DNA from: Leptospiraceae bacterium
GTDB lineage: Bacteria; Spirochaetota; Leptospiria; Leptospirales; Leptospiraceae
Direction: 5' to 3'
DNA length: 64,000 nt
Assembly (NCBI GenBank): GCA_016711485.1
Contig: JADJSX010000013.1
Span: 167,549-231,548, forward strand
This document shows positions 47,173 through 56,207 of this stretch, piece after piece. Numbering within the stretch: position 1 is the first letter of the stretch; the number at the start of each line of letters is the position of its first letter. Under the pieces are notes generated by a model. The model was not told the origin of the DNA. It did no database searches and saw only the letters and a list, made by a program, of their open reading frames with translations. A program made the translations under genes and the position numbers.

Positions 47173-47707
47173 AATTCTTATAGATACAAATTCTTATTTA
47201 AGAATTGCATCTGTGATTCATCCTCTTCTACGACAAGAATTTGGAGTAGAAAAATATTGTATCTATTCCCTGCCTGATTTAGAAAAAGAAATGACAAACA
47301 ATCTTGAACTACAATCTAAATTCAAGTGGTTTATGGAATCCAAGTTTAAAGAAAATCGAAAGAATATTTTATTTCTAAGTAAAAAACAACTGCAAGAAAT
47401 TGAGGATCGAATAGCATTCTTAATCCATGCGACTAAAAATTTAAATCTCTTCAATGTATCGCTTACGGATATTCGTTGTATTGCGTATGGTTGGATTTTG
47501 GATGTGCCCGTTGTCACGGAAGATAAAGATATGACTAAATTGGCAAATGAATTTGAAATAAAAATTATTAAAACTTTAGATCTTATTAAACTAATGTATC
47601 ATGCCAAATATGTATCAAAACAAAAATTATTAGAATTAAAAAAATATTTAAAGTCAATAAATGAATATCCTAAATCATACGATATTTTTTTTAATTCAAT
47701 TCAGTGA
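47159..47707 (+). CDS. PIN-domain-like protein (possible toxin)
   Basis: 182 residues from ATG 47159, chosen because an alternative upstream ATG at 47042 lies deep in the ImmA gene and the domain begins here. The N-terminus RILIDTNSYLRIA gives the first acidic residue of a PIN-like nuclease. Further acidic residues are in LPDLEKEM, SLTDIRCIAYGW and VVTEDKDMTKL, so the usual quartet is plausible. It resembles the DUF4411/PIN group. The 14-base overlap with the XRE/ImmA gene suggests a pair in which the regulator controls this effector. It could be an RNase that cuts tRNA or mRNA; inferred from family. Confidence 0.68.
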   Translation: MAQSRILIDTNSYLRIASVIHPLLRQEFGVEKYCIYSLPDLEKEMTNNLELQSKFKWFMESKFKENRKNILFLSKKQLQEIEDRIAFLIHATKNLNLFNVSLTDIRCIAYGWILDVPVVTEDKDMTKLANEFEIKIIKTLDLIKLMYHAKYVSKQKLLELKKYLKSINEYPKSYDIFFNSIQ

Positions 47708-48531
47708 GGAATCCCAAACATGTCCATTACCTTTTATAAAACTCACGAAAAACAACTTGAGAAAATTCTACAAGACTATAAAAAGAAAATTTCCAAATCG
47801 GATAACGAACTATTTACCGATCCATCCATTTCTCATTTTAAAAGATTTGAAACTGAATTATTTAAACACAAACTTCGCCCTTACCAAATGGAAGCGCTGT
47901 ATATTCTAGATGCTCTCTACACTCAAAGTAAATCCGATAAGGATATAAAGAAACTCTATGAAAAACTTTTAGAGTCACACGGAAAAGAAAATCCAGTTAA
48001 GATTCCTTTTATTGGCTATGAAATGGCAACCGGATCAGGCAAGACAACGCTAATGGGGGCATGTATCTGTTATCTGCTAGAGCAAGGAATTAAAAACTTT
48101 CTAATCATTACACCAAAGTCCTTGGACATATACAATAAAACAATTCGCAATTTCACAAAAGGGGGAGCTGATTCTATTTGGGATAGAGAAGCGCCTGTTA
48201 AGTTTAATCTAATAACAGGAGATGATTACAACCATTTACAATTTAATTCTGATAAGGACTTTAATTTATTTATTTTCAACATTGACAAATTCGGTCCCAA
48301 TGCAAACAAAACATCGAAAGAGTGGGAGAGTTCTTACTTCAAAGATAAGAACGGAAATACGATCAGCGTAAAAGAATTTTTAGAAAATGAAGACCTTGCT
48401 ATTATAACGGATGAAGCTCATCACTCACAAAGTCAGAGTGCTGGTGGTTCGGGAAATATTAGAGTTGTTGCAAAATTAGAAATATCCTAAAAAAAGCTTG
48501 TACAAAAACAATCGAGTTATTTATTTTCTGT

Positions 48532-48903
48532 ATGAAGAATATAGAAAAGATATTAAAAAAGAAACGACTTTGTCAGGCATTGACAGGAGTATCGCCTGAA
48601 AAAATTTATGAAAGTCTTCCCTATTTTGAAATTGAATTAGAAAAACATGACAAGAAAGAAAAGAAATCATCGAAAGGAAGAAAAACTGAACTAACAAATT
48701 CGTTAGAGAAATTATTTTTCATTCTATACTATGTAAAATGCTATCCCACATTCGATGAAGCAGGCTTTTTCTTTGGCGTCGATAAAGGAACAGCAAATCG
48801 GTGGGTTCATAAGTATTCGAAAATACTAGAGTCTACTTTAAAAACAATGATGCTATTACCCGCACGAAAGCCTAAAAAGATTACTGATAAATTGAAAAGA
48901 TGA
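48532..48903 (+). CDS. IS5-family transposase OrfA
   Basis: 123 residues, N-terminal half of an IS5-type transposase. Helix-turn-helix-like sequences are KLFFILYYVKCYPTFDEAGF and VDKGTANRWVHKYSKILES. It ends where orfB begins by an ATGA overlap (ATG 48900, TGA 48901-48903), a usual way to make a frameshifted product. Intact by itself, but orfB is interrupted. Confidence 0.82.
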   Translation: MKNIEKILKKKRLCQALTGVSPEKIYESLPYFEIELEKHDKKEKKSSKGRKTELTNSLEKLFFILYYVKCYPTFDEAGFFFGVDKGTANRWVHKYSKILESTLKTMMLLPARKPKKITDKLKR

Positions 48904-49535
48904 AAGAAAATAATGAAGAAATTTTTATTGATGGAACTGAAAGACCCAGAAGAAGACCGAAAAATAAGGATATTCAAAAAGAAAACTATTCAGGAAAAAA
49001 GAAACGGCATACAGTTAAAAATTTAGTTATTACAAATCGAAAAAAAGAAATCTTATATACCCTTCGCCAAAAGTAATTTCCCTTTTTGTAAAAAATAGGG
49101 TATTCCCAAACGCCAAAAATAAGACTCTTTTAAAAACGAATGGGTAATTACTTTTGGCGTTTGGTATATTTATCTAACACAGTGCAAGGCTCAATGCATG
49201 ATTTCGTATTGATGAAAGAAACACTAGTCAAAAATTATCTTCCGTCCGAAATGAAAGTTTATGTCGATACTGGATTTCTAGGCTTCCAAAAACTAAGTCC
49301 TGATCTAAATATCTTTATGCCTAAAAAGAAACCTAAATCTAGAACTCTTTTTCAATACGAAAAAAAACAGAATAGAAAGATTTCAAAACTTAGAATTCTC
49401 GTTGAACATGCAATAGGCGGCATAAAGAGACTTCGCGGAGTCACTGATGTATTTAGAAACATCAAAAAAGGATTTTCAGATTTAATCATGAATATATGCT
49501 GCGGATTATGGAATTTAAACTTGAAAAAATTTTAG
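48900..49535 (+). pseudogene. IS5-family transposase OrfB, interrupted by MITE-A
   Basis: Begins at ATG 48900 with the DDE region (EEIFIDGTERPRRRPKN, then KKRHTVKNLVITNRKKEILY), is cut by the MITE at 49058-49166, and resumes with LSNTVQGSMHDFVLMKETL, VYVDTGFLGFQ (second Asp) and RILVEHAIGGIKR (Glu). The inserted 111 bases keep the frame but bring a stop (after LYTLRQK). The transposase is therefore dead. Confidence 0.9.
49058..49166. repeat. MITE-A copy 3 (109 bp), inserted in the IS5-like transposase
   Basis: Ends TACCCTTCGCCAAAAGTAAT and, read inward from the right, TACCAAACGCCAAAAGTAAT. TA occurs on both sides (49056-49057 and 49167-49168). Because the host frame (ATC TTA TAT TTA TCT AAC) is known, the element limits and the TA duplication can be set exactly. 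No coding capacity. Confidence 0.92.
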
Positions 49536-52181
49536 ACTAACATAAAATCGAATTTTGCAACAACTCTATTATAAAAAACTTTCATCCCAAAGTAGTATTG
49601 GAATTTACCGCAACTGCTTTAGAAGATACAAAGTCAGACGAGAAACGTGCTCAAAAGGTCGTTTATAAGTATGATATCAGAAAATTCTTAGAACAAAAAT
49701 ATGGAAAACGAATAAAAGCAGTTGCACTGGATACCGAATCCATTAAACGAACAAAGAAAACGGAAATTCCTGACTCAGAAAAATGGAAGCTAATTACATT
49801 ATACCTCTTTCATATTCTAAAAAAGAAAGCCTTACTTTTATCAGAGAGCACAAAAAATTTAAAACCATTGGCTCTAATCAAAGTAAAAGATGATTCGATT
49901 TATGCAAAAAAAATCTATGACTATATTATAAATGAACTCCCAAATGATGAATCCAATATAAAAATCATATTAGAGAAAATTAAGACAGAAGAAATAGATG
50001 TTGTTCCTACTCTTAAAGCTGTTCTAGAAGATTTATTTCAATTCGATCTAACCAAAATTAAAAAAGAATTAGAACGATTGATTGTGGCAAAAACTTTACT
50101 TTATTCAGGAGATTTGGACAAAGAACAAAAAGAGGGATTCCTAAAAATCCAAACTAACTTATACGAAAGCATTGTTTTTATTAAACGTCTAGACGAAGGA
50201 ATTGATTTACCGAATATTTACACCATTGCTGTTATCAACGACAATGAATCAGACTTTAAAACTTCGGTTAAGCAGATTATTGGTCGCGGCGTTCGACTGC
50301 CAAAGTTAACAAGAGAATATGATGAGGAACACGATTTATTACAAGCTCAATCAGAAATTCTACATATAATATGCGATAGAGGCAAGAATTTTGAAAAAAT
50401 CATCGAGGACATTAAGGCTGAATTTGATTTGAATGAATTTTTATTTTCTAACAATTCTAAGCATAAAGTCACAATAACCAACATTGTAAAAAAACATTTA
50501 CTGAAAGATAAAAAAATTCCAATCATTAAAGCATCTGATAAAATAAAGAAAGATGTAACATTAGACGGACTCATGTCAGATACGGATGCAATCGTGAACT
50601 CATATATTCAACATAATTGCACGCCAAATCCTGATAAGTCGAGAGTTTACTTAAAATTTGCCCCTACTTCTTTTTTCACAATTATAGATATTTTCTCTGA
50701 TGATTTCACTTTCTTAAAGGCAATGGAAGAAAAAGGAATACCGTCCGAAAAATTTCAAATCAATGAGGATGATTATAAGGAGATTTATACAAGGATTGTA
50801 AAAAAAGTTCCTCATATACCAGATAGTGCGAAATACAAAGATTATTTTAAAAAATACATTGATCATCTAGTTCAAAAAGATTTTTATTTTTTTAAATCAG
50901 ACGACGCGGATAAAGAAATTGCTAAAAGGAAATTCAAAGATTCATTTTGTTATTTTTTTGATAACTATATTCACAAACATTATTACCAACCAGATTATAA
51001 ACAAATTCATGAAGACCAATATTTAGAATTGGAAGATATTTTTAAAGATGTAGAAATTTCTATTCAGCAAGATGCGATAGGATCTAAACAAAAGAAAAAA
51101 TTAGAAACCTTAGTTCATGATTTTGCAAAAATGGCAGAACTAGTCAAACAAGGTCATTATTTTAATGGATATAAATACTCTTTATATGATTACACAAGAT
51201 TTGATTCTTATACAGAAAAACAATTAGCGGATTACTTGGAGGAACTGATTGGAAAATTAGAAAATCCAGAACAATATTTTTGGGTAAAAAGTGAACGGCA
51301 GTTTAGTTTTCAATATGGTAACCAAAGATACTTTCCGGATTTTTTATTTCATTATTCTGATATGATGAATATTATCGAGACGAAAGCAGAGCCGTTTTCA
51401 AATCAAAAGAAAAATGCACTGTTAGAAAAAGTAAATGAAATAGATGGGTATCGCGGAATTTTAATTTACTCTGATAAAATGGATGATATCCAAAAACAAA
51501 ATAATGATGTTCCTTTTGAAGATTTACTTGGAGTTTCGAAGCAGTCATTCAAATATGAAAAATATAAAAATCATCTTATCTATAGTATAGAAGAGAATTT
51601 AAAGTTCACTGAATTTTTACCTTTCTATTCCGTGAAAGCAGCCGCAGGTGCGTTTAGTGAATCGCAAGAAGCTAATCCTGAAGGATGGCTTCCAGTAAAA
51701 AAAGGCAAATATTCCAAAACATCTTTTGTGATTCAGGTCAAAGGTCATTCAATGAGTCCAAACATTTTCGATGGAGATCTTTGTATTTTTGACAATCATT
51801 TCGTTGGTTCAAAAAATGAAAAAACCGTATTGGTGCAACATAGAGACATTTTTGATCCAGATAACGGAGGAAAATATACCGTTAAGCGTTACTACAGTAA
51901 GAAAATTCAATCAGAAGAAGAATTGATTGGAAACTATAGAATAGAATTAAAACCAACTAATTCTAATTACAAATCTATTATTCTTGAAAAAGCATTAGAG
52001 GCTGAAATTAAATTTATAGGAGTCTTTGTAGATACAGTAGCATTACCTCAAGCCGAATAAAGATTCGGCATTTTTTTCTTTTTCATGGAATTGTACAAAA
52101 AATTGTAAATTTAATTCAATTAGTAAATTATTTTTATTTTTTTTATTTGTAATTCATCTTCCATGTAAAAATAATTATCTC

Positions 52182-53273
52182 ATGAACTCCAAACCCACCG
52201 GCATCTCTACTCCAACATACAACTCCATCCTAAAAGACATCTCCCTCATTTACGAAAACGCACAAAGTGAAGGTGATGGAAATTGGAACAAAACAAATCT
52301 ATTCGCTCACTGGAAAATCGGAGAAAGGATAATCGAAGTCGAACAAGGGCAAAAAGAAAGAGCGGCTTACGGGGATATGGTGCTAAAGCAACTTTCAAAA
52401 GATTTGAACAGAAAGTTTGGAAAAGGATTTTCAGATAGAAACTTGCGGTATATGAGAAAGTTCTATCAGACCTACAAAATGAAAGAAGTGCAATCAGTTC
52501 TATCGTGGAGTCATTATCGGGAATTGTTACTTGTGGATGATTCTTCGGTGAGAATAAAGCTAGAAAACCAAGCGATTCGGGAACGGTGGTCACAACTAGA
52601 ATTACAAAAACGGGTTAAATTAGCTATAGCCGGTAAAGGCGAAAAAACAGAGTCAGAAAAGCAAGATGAGCCAATAAAAGACAGTTTGAAACGACCATTG
52701 ATGAGGCTCTATTTATACCGCACTTTACGAAAATTTTCGTCAGATTTGGAACAGTCTGTTCCAAATCTGGATCTAGGTTTTTCGATTCGTTTAAAGGTTA
52801 ATAGATATTATGCGTTTTTATCTTCAAATGGGAGTGATTTGAATAAACTCAAAGTCGGTTCGGTGATTGAGTCACGGAAGAAAGGTAATTCGTATTATTT
52901 TGAGTCTATTTCTAGCAGCAAAGAGATGTTTACCTACAAAGCTTATTTGGAGAGAGTTATTGACGGAGATACTTTGCTTGTTACTATTGATTTGGGTTTT
53001 TCGGTTTTCATTGAGCAAAGGTTGCGGCTGCGTGGATTAAACGCTCCTGAGCTTGGGACAAGTAAAGGTAACGCGACGAAGAAATTTGTAGAGTCTCGTT
53101 TAATGGATTGTGATTTTTTGATTATTAAAACTCACGGAGCTGACAAATACGATCGTTATTTGGTGGATGTATTTTATTTGGGGGGTGTGGATAATGAGGA
53201 TAAGGTTTTACGAGATGGGACTTTTTTGAATAATGAGTTGTTGGAAGAAGGATTGGTTGGCTTTGTGACCTAA
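52182..53273 (+). CDS. DUF1016-N domain fused to a staphylococcal-nuclease-like domain
   Basis: 363 residues. Residues about 10-145 match the N-terminal domain of the YhcG/DUF1016 family (YNSILKDISLIYENAQSEG, HWKIGERIIEVEQG, YGDMVLKQLSKDLNRKFGKG, SDRNLRYMRKFYQTY, VLSWSHYRELL). That family normally has a PD-(D/E)xK nuclease domain after it. Here the C-terminal part (about 240-360) instead reads like thermonuclease: VIDGDTLLVTIDLG, RLRLRGLNAPELG (Asp to Asn against the DTPE type), KKFVESRL and DKYDRYLVDVF (with Arg). It is probably a DNA-cleaving protein. The start is ATG 52182, 121 bases behind the res gene, so it may be a separate unit of the same island. Confidence 0.8.
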   Translation: MNSKPTGISTPTYNSILKDISLIYENAQSEGDGNWNKTNLFAHWKIGERIIEVEQGQKERAAYGDMVLKQLSKDLNRKFGKGFSDRNLRYMRKFYQTYKMKEVQSVLSWSHYRELLLVDDSSVRIKLENQAIRERWSQLELQKRVKLAIAGKGEKTESEKQDEPIKDSLKRPLMRLYLYRTLRKFSSDLEQSVPNLDLGFSIRLKVNRYYAFLSSNGSDLNKLKVGSVIESRKKGNSYYFESISSSKEMFTYKAYLERVIDGDTLLVTIDLGFSVFIEQRLRLRGLNAPELGTSKGNATKKFVESRLMDCDFLIIKTHGADKYDRYLVDVFYLGGVDNEDKVLRDGTFLNNELLEEGLVGFVT

Positions 53274-53411
53274 CCCCAATTTTTTATTACTTGGTTTACT
53301 TTTACAATGAAGCCCCTTCCCTAATCCTATTTTTGTATCTCCTGCTGTTAAATAGAGAGCTTCAGGGAAGGGGCAACTTGTGAGTATTCTATTGGAGTAA
53401 AAAACTAGAAC

Positions 53412-53531
53412 TAAGAAAAGGTCTTAATGGAGCATTGCGAAGTGTTAAAGAGAAAAAGTCTGAGCTGCGGGTTTTCTTTTCTTTTTTGCTTACTTTTTTC
53501 TTTTCTTTTTCATAAAAGAAAAGAAAAAAGT
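53412..53531. repeat. Hairpin repeat also found at 12353-12443 (IS3-split copy)
   Basis: GGTCTTAATGGAGCATT ... CTGCGGG(C/T)TTTCTTTTC, then a long stem CTTACTTTTTTCTTTTCTTT / AAAGAAAAGAAAAAAGTAAG. The same elements lie in the mini-IS701 element, where the IS3 element has landed in the loop of the stem (12443 and 13664). Confidence 0.65.
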
Positions 53532-53633
53532 AAGAATCCCCCCACGGGAGTGGAGATAATAAAGATCTCCCCCACTGGGCAGCGGTAATAAAAAATAATC
53601 TCCCTCTGAGAAAAGAAAGTCCGACAACGACGA

Positions 53634-53706
53634 CGCGTTAGGGATCGAACGATGTCATCTTTTTTTATCTTTTTGAAAAAAGATGACAATAGTGAGAGCC
53701 CGGCGC
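53634..53706. repeat. Structured repeat D2 (GCGTTAGGGATC...GAGCCCG)
   Basis: GCGTTAGGGATCGAACGATG, then the 12-bp perfect stem GTCATCTTTTTT / AAAAAAGATGAC (53654-53665 and 53676-53687), then GAGCCCGGCGC. Its conserved flanks match element D1 at 22301-22368. Confidence 0.55.
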
Positions 53707-53885
53707 ATTTAACGAAAGAATAAATCAAAATAAAAATTAGTTAAGCTAAAACTTTAAATGCGCAACGCCCCAAAAAAAGTAATAAATTCAAGGTTTCTAA
53801 TTACCACCGGAAACAAGGATATTAAAATCTCTTTCCACTAAAATTCTACTTGCTTGTAAACAAATCTTACAATGCTTAGTAAAGC

Positions 53886-55739
53886 ATGCTTCCGATGATC
53901 ATTGTTTTAGTCTGTCTTATTACCTATTTTTTTGGATATCGTTTTTACTCTCGCTACTTAGCCGAAAAAGTTTTTGGGCTTAGGGATAAAGAATTTATTA
54001 CCCCAGCACATAAACACAATGACGGTGTGGACTATGTTCCGACTAAACCAAACGTTCTATTTGGTCATCATTTCGCGTCTATCGCTGGGCTTGCTCCAAT
54101 TTTGGGACCTGCAGTAGCTGTAATTTGGGGTTGGCTTCCTGCAATGGTTTGGGTTGTATTGGGTGGAGTATTCATGGGTTGTGTACATGACTTTGGCGCA
54201 CTCATTGTTTCCGTTCGCCACGATGCAAAATCAATTGGTCAAGTGGCTGAAGATTTACTCGGACATAGAGCACGTTCTTTATTTCATATCATTATTTTCT
54301 TTTTAGTTTCTCTCGCTATGGGAGTGTTTGTATTAGTCATTGCCGGACTTTATTCAGCTCCACCAAAACCTATTGAAATAAAATCTCCGACTGTATTAGA
54401 GCAACCCGTTACAGTAAAGGAAGTAAAAGAAGGACACGACAGCGGAGATTTGCAAAAAAAGGAACCTACAAAAATCCAACTTAGAAGTAATTTTCCAGAA
54501 TCAGTAACTCCAACTTTAGTATTGATGCTTTTAGCGGTTATCGTTGGTTACCTCCACTATAAAAAATCTTATCCTCTTGGTCCACTCACTGTTCTCAGTT
54601 TTTTTATTACCCTTTTTGTAATCTACTTTAGTATGGATGAAAGTTTTCTCGGTTTTATCGGTTTAAATGATATAGATAGGGCACCTTCGACTGATGCTTG
54701 GAAATTAATTTTGCTGGCCTATGCATTTTTAGCTTCTGTAACACCAGTCTGGTTATTATTACAAAGTAGAGATTATATAAATTCATTCTTGCTCTATTTG
54801 GGGATAATCCTAATTTATCTCGGTTACTTTATAGGAAGTATCAATGGAAATTTTCCGAGTTTTAACGCGGCTCCCCTTCGAACTGAGGAAATCGGAATGG
54901 ATATTCTACCATTTGTATTTATTACAATCGCTTGCGGTGCCATTTCTGGATTTCATGCACTCGTAAGCTCTGGAACTACAGCCAAACAAATCAATGTAGA
55001 AAAAGATGCACGGGTCATTGGGTATGGCGGAATGATTGGCGAGTCTCTTCTTGGGCTAACAGCCGTTATCGCCTGCACAATTGGATTTTCTTCCATGGAA
55101 GAATGGAATTCTTATTATAAATCTTGGTCTGGTTTACAAGGATTAAACGTTCAAGTTGGAGCATACATCTATGGAACAAGTCGTTTTTTAGGTCAACTTG
55201 GAATTCCAGAAAAATTTGGACAAGGATTTATCGCACTAATTGTAATCAGTTTTGCACTCACATCTTTAGATTCAGCGACCCGACTCCTTAGATACAACAT
55301 CGAAGAAATCGTTCATTCTATTGGTTCAAAACCCCTCAATCTACTACTTGCAAATCGTTACTCATCTAGCATTCTAGCTTGTGCTTCCATTGCATTCTTT
55401 GCATTTCTCAAAATAAATGTAAATGGACAAATGAAACCAGCAGGGCTTGCACTCTGGAAAGTATTCGGAACTACAAACCAACTACTTGCCGGTTTATCAT
55501 TGTTAGTCGTATTTATTTATTTATTAAAATCCAAAAAACCAACGATCAATATATTCATTCCAATGATATTTGTATTACTTGTTACCCTGTGGGCAATGGT
55601 TGGAAACTTTTTAGAATTTGTGTCTGGAGCTACACCAAATTATCTGCTTGCTTGCGTGGGTGGAATATTAATAGTACTGACAGTTTGGCTTTTGGTAGAA
55701 GGAATATTAGTTTGGAAAAAAATAAAAAAAGTCAATTAA
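53886..55739 (+). CDS. cstA: Carbon starvation protein CstA family transporter
   Basis: 617 residues with about 14 hydrophobic helices, a full CstA. The conserved stretches are GVDYVPTKPNVLFGHHFASI (about 48-67), AGLAPILGPAVAVIWGWLPA, and FHALVSSGTTAKQINVEKDA, YGGMIGESLLG further on. Family members import pyruvate or peptides under starvation. It is shorter than E. coli CstA (about 700). Start ATG 53886 has no strong ribosome binding site; ATG 53895 in the same frame is an alternative. The 14-mer TTCTACTTGCTTGT lies 29 bases upstream. It converges with and overlaps the STAS gene by eight bases. Confidence 0.93.
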   Translation: MLPMIIVLVCLITYFFGYRFYSRYLAEKVFGLRDKEFITPAHKHNDGVDYVPTKPNVLFGHHFASIAGLAPILGPAVAVIWGWLPAMVWVVLGGVFMGCVHDFGALIVSVRHDAKSIGQVAEDLLGHRARSLFHIIIFFLVSLAMGVFVLVIAGLYSAPPKPIEIKSPTVLEQPVTVKEVKEGHDSGDLQKKEPTKIQLRSNFPESVTPTLVLMLLAVIVGYLHYKKSYPLGPLTVLSFFITLFVIYFSMDESFLGFIGLNDIDRAPSTDAWKLILLAYAFLASVTPVWLLLQSRDYINSFLLYLGIILIYLGYFIGSINGNFPSFNAAPLRTEEIGMDILPFVFITIACGAISGFHALVSSGTTAKQINVEKDARVIGYGGMIGESLLGLTAVIACTIGFSSMEEWNSYYKSWSGLQGLNVQVGAYIYGTSRFLGQLGIPEKFGQGFIALIVISFALTSLDSATRLLRYNIEEIVHSIGSKPLNLLLANRYSSSILACASIAFFAFLKINVNGQMKPAGLALWKVFGTTNQLLAGLSLLVVFIYLLKSKKPTINIFIPMIFVLLVTLWAMVGNFLEFVSGATPNYLLACVGGILIVLTVWLLVEGILVWKKIKKVN

Positions 55740-56067
55740 AATCCTGAATCGCACTCCCTTCCGAATCATAGAGTTTAAAACTTAAGTCTAGCTTAGTTAG
55801 GGCAAACAAACGTTTTACTTCATCACTTAAATCAGCAAATTTAATAGAGATACCTTTCTGTTGGCATTCAAAAAATAGATTCGTCAGAAATCCTAAACCA
55901 GAAGAATCAATAAAATGAACTTTTTTAAGATTAAATAAAATTTTAGAATTTTCACTACGAGTAAGTATTTTACAGAATTTTTTTAATTCAGGTACAGAAT
56001 ACAAATCCATGGAATTCTCTATACTTACTATATTTACACCACCAATAATTCTATGTGAAAAAGCCAT
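55732..56067 (-). CDS. STAS-domain anti-sigma factor antagonist (copy 1)
   Basis: 111 residues, a stand-alone STAS domain of the SpoIIAA/RsbV type. The phosphorylation site is HFIDSSGLGFLTN (Ser at about 58), and the typical ending of helices follows. Such proteins free a sigma factor by binding its anti-sigma factor when unphosphorylated. The other members of a partner-switching loop (ATPase and phosphatase) are encoded at 57151-58455 and 58763-61288. Confidence 0.9.
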   Translation of the reverse strand: MAFSHRIIGGVNIVSIENSMDLYSVPELKKFCKILTRSENSKILFNLKKVHFIDSSGLGFLTNLFFECQQKGISIKFADLSDEVKRLFALTKLDLSFKLYDSEGSAIQDFN

Positions 56068-56207
56068 TTTCTGTATCCTCTTACATTAACCTTCAAATAA
56101 TACTTAATATTACTGATTCTATTTACCCGTTGCATAGGATCTTATACCATTTCGACTTATTTGAGATGGTTAGATACTATTCTTTTTGAAATGATATAAA
56201 CATTTTG

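Larger units (their letters stand above)
48462..49566 (+). mobile_element. IS5-like insertion sequence, 1105 bp including a nested MITE
   Basis: Inverted ends GAGTTGTTGCAAAATT (left) and AATTTTGCAACAACTC (right), exact complements. A 5-bp direct repeat TATTA flanks it (48457-48461 and 49567-49571). It carries two overlapping transposase frames of the IS5-type orfA/orfB arrangement. A 109-bp MITE-A sits inside orfB, giving 111 bases with its TA. Without it the element is 994 bp. Confidence 0.9.
47720..52060 (+). pseudogene. res: Type III-like restriction helicase-nuclease Res with C-terminal S24 domain, split by IS5-like element
   Basis: Host parts are 47720-48461 and 49572-52060. Removing the insertion and one copy of the TATTA duplication joins GGA AAT ATT ATA AAA AAC TTT CAT in one frame of about 1076 residues. 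Part 1 has Walker A MATGSGKTTLMG (about 107) and ITDEAHHSQ. Part 2 has the helicase motif VKQIIGRGVRLP, then a PD-(D/E)xK nuclease with FPDFLFHYSDMMNIIETKAE, and a C-terminal peptidase-like S24/LexA domain: VKAAAGAFSE (Ala-Gly cleavage site), VKGHSMSPNIFDGD (Ser) and KYTVKRYY (Lys). Res subunits of type III enzymes translocate and cut DNA; the added S24 domain is unusual. Inactive as written. Confidence 0.86.
53274..53885. other. Intergenic region, 612 bases, rich in inverted repeats
   Basis: Between the DUF1016/nuclease gene and cstA. It holds a long-spaced inverted repeat GCCCCTTCCCT / AGGGAAGGGGC (53312-53322 and 53364-53374), the C1 hairpin repeat shared with 12353 (53412-53531), GC-rich paired sequences around 53541-53610, the structured element D2 with a perfect 12-bp stem (53634-53706), and a promoter-like motif before cstA (53844-53857). 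No coding frame is supportable. Confidence 0.6.

Noticed and set aside
53634..53706. Possible integron attC site (GCGTTAGG end and imperfect palindrome)
   Set aside because: The core-site pattern GTTRRRY is not met (GTTAGGG ends in G) and no inverse core RYYYAAC sits at the other end; no integrase was seen.
53510..53728. 72-codon minus-strand frame
   Set aside because: Its sequence is made of the inverted repeats in the gap (hairpin C1 and element D2) and looks like no protein.
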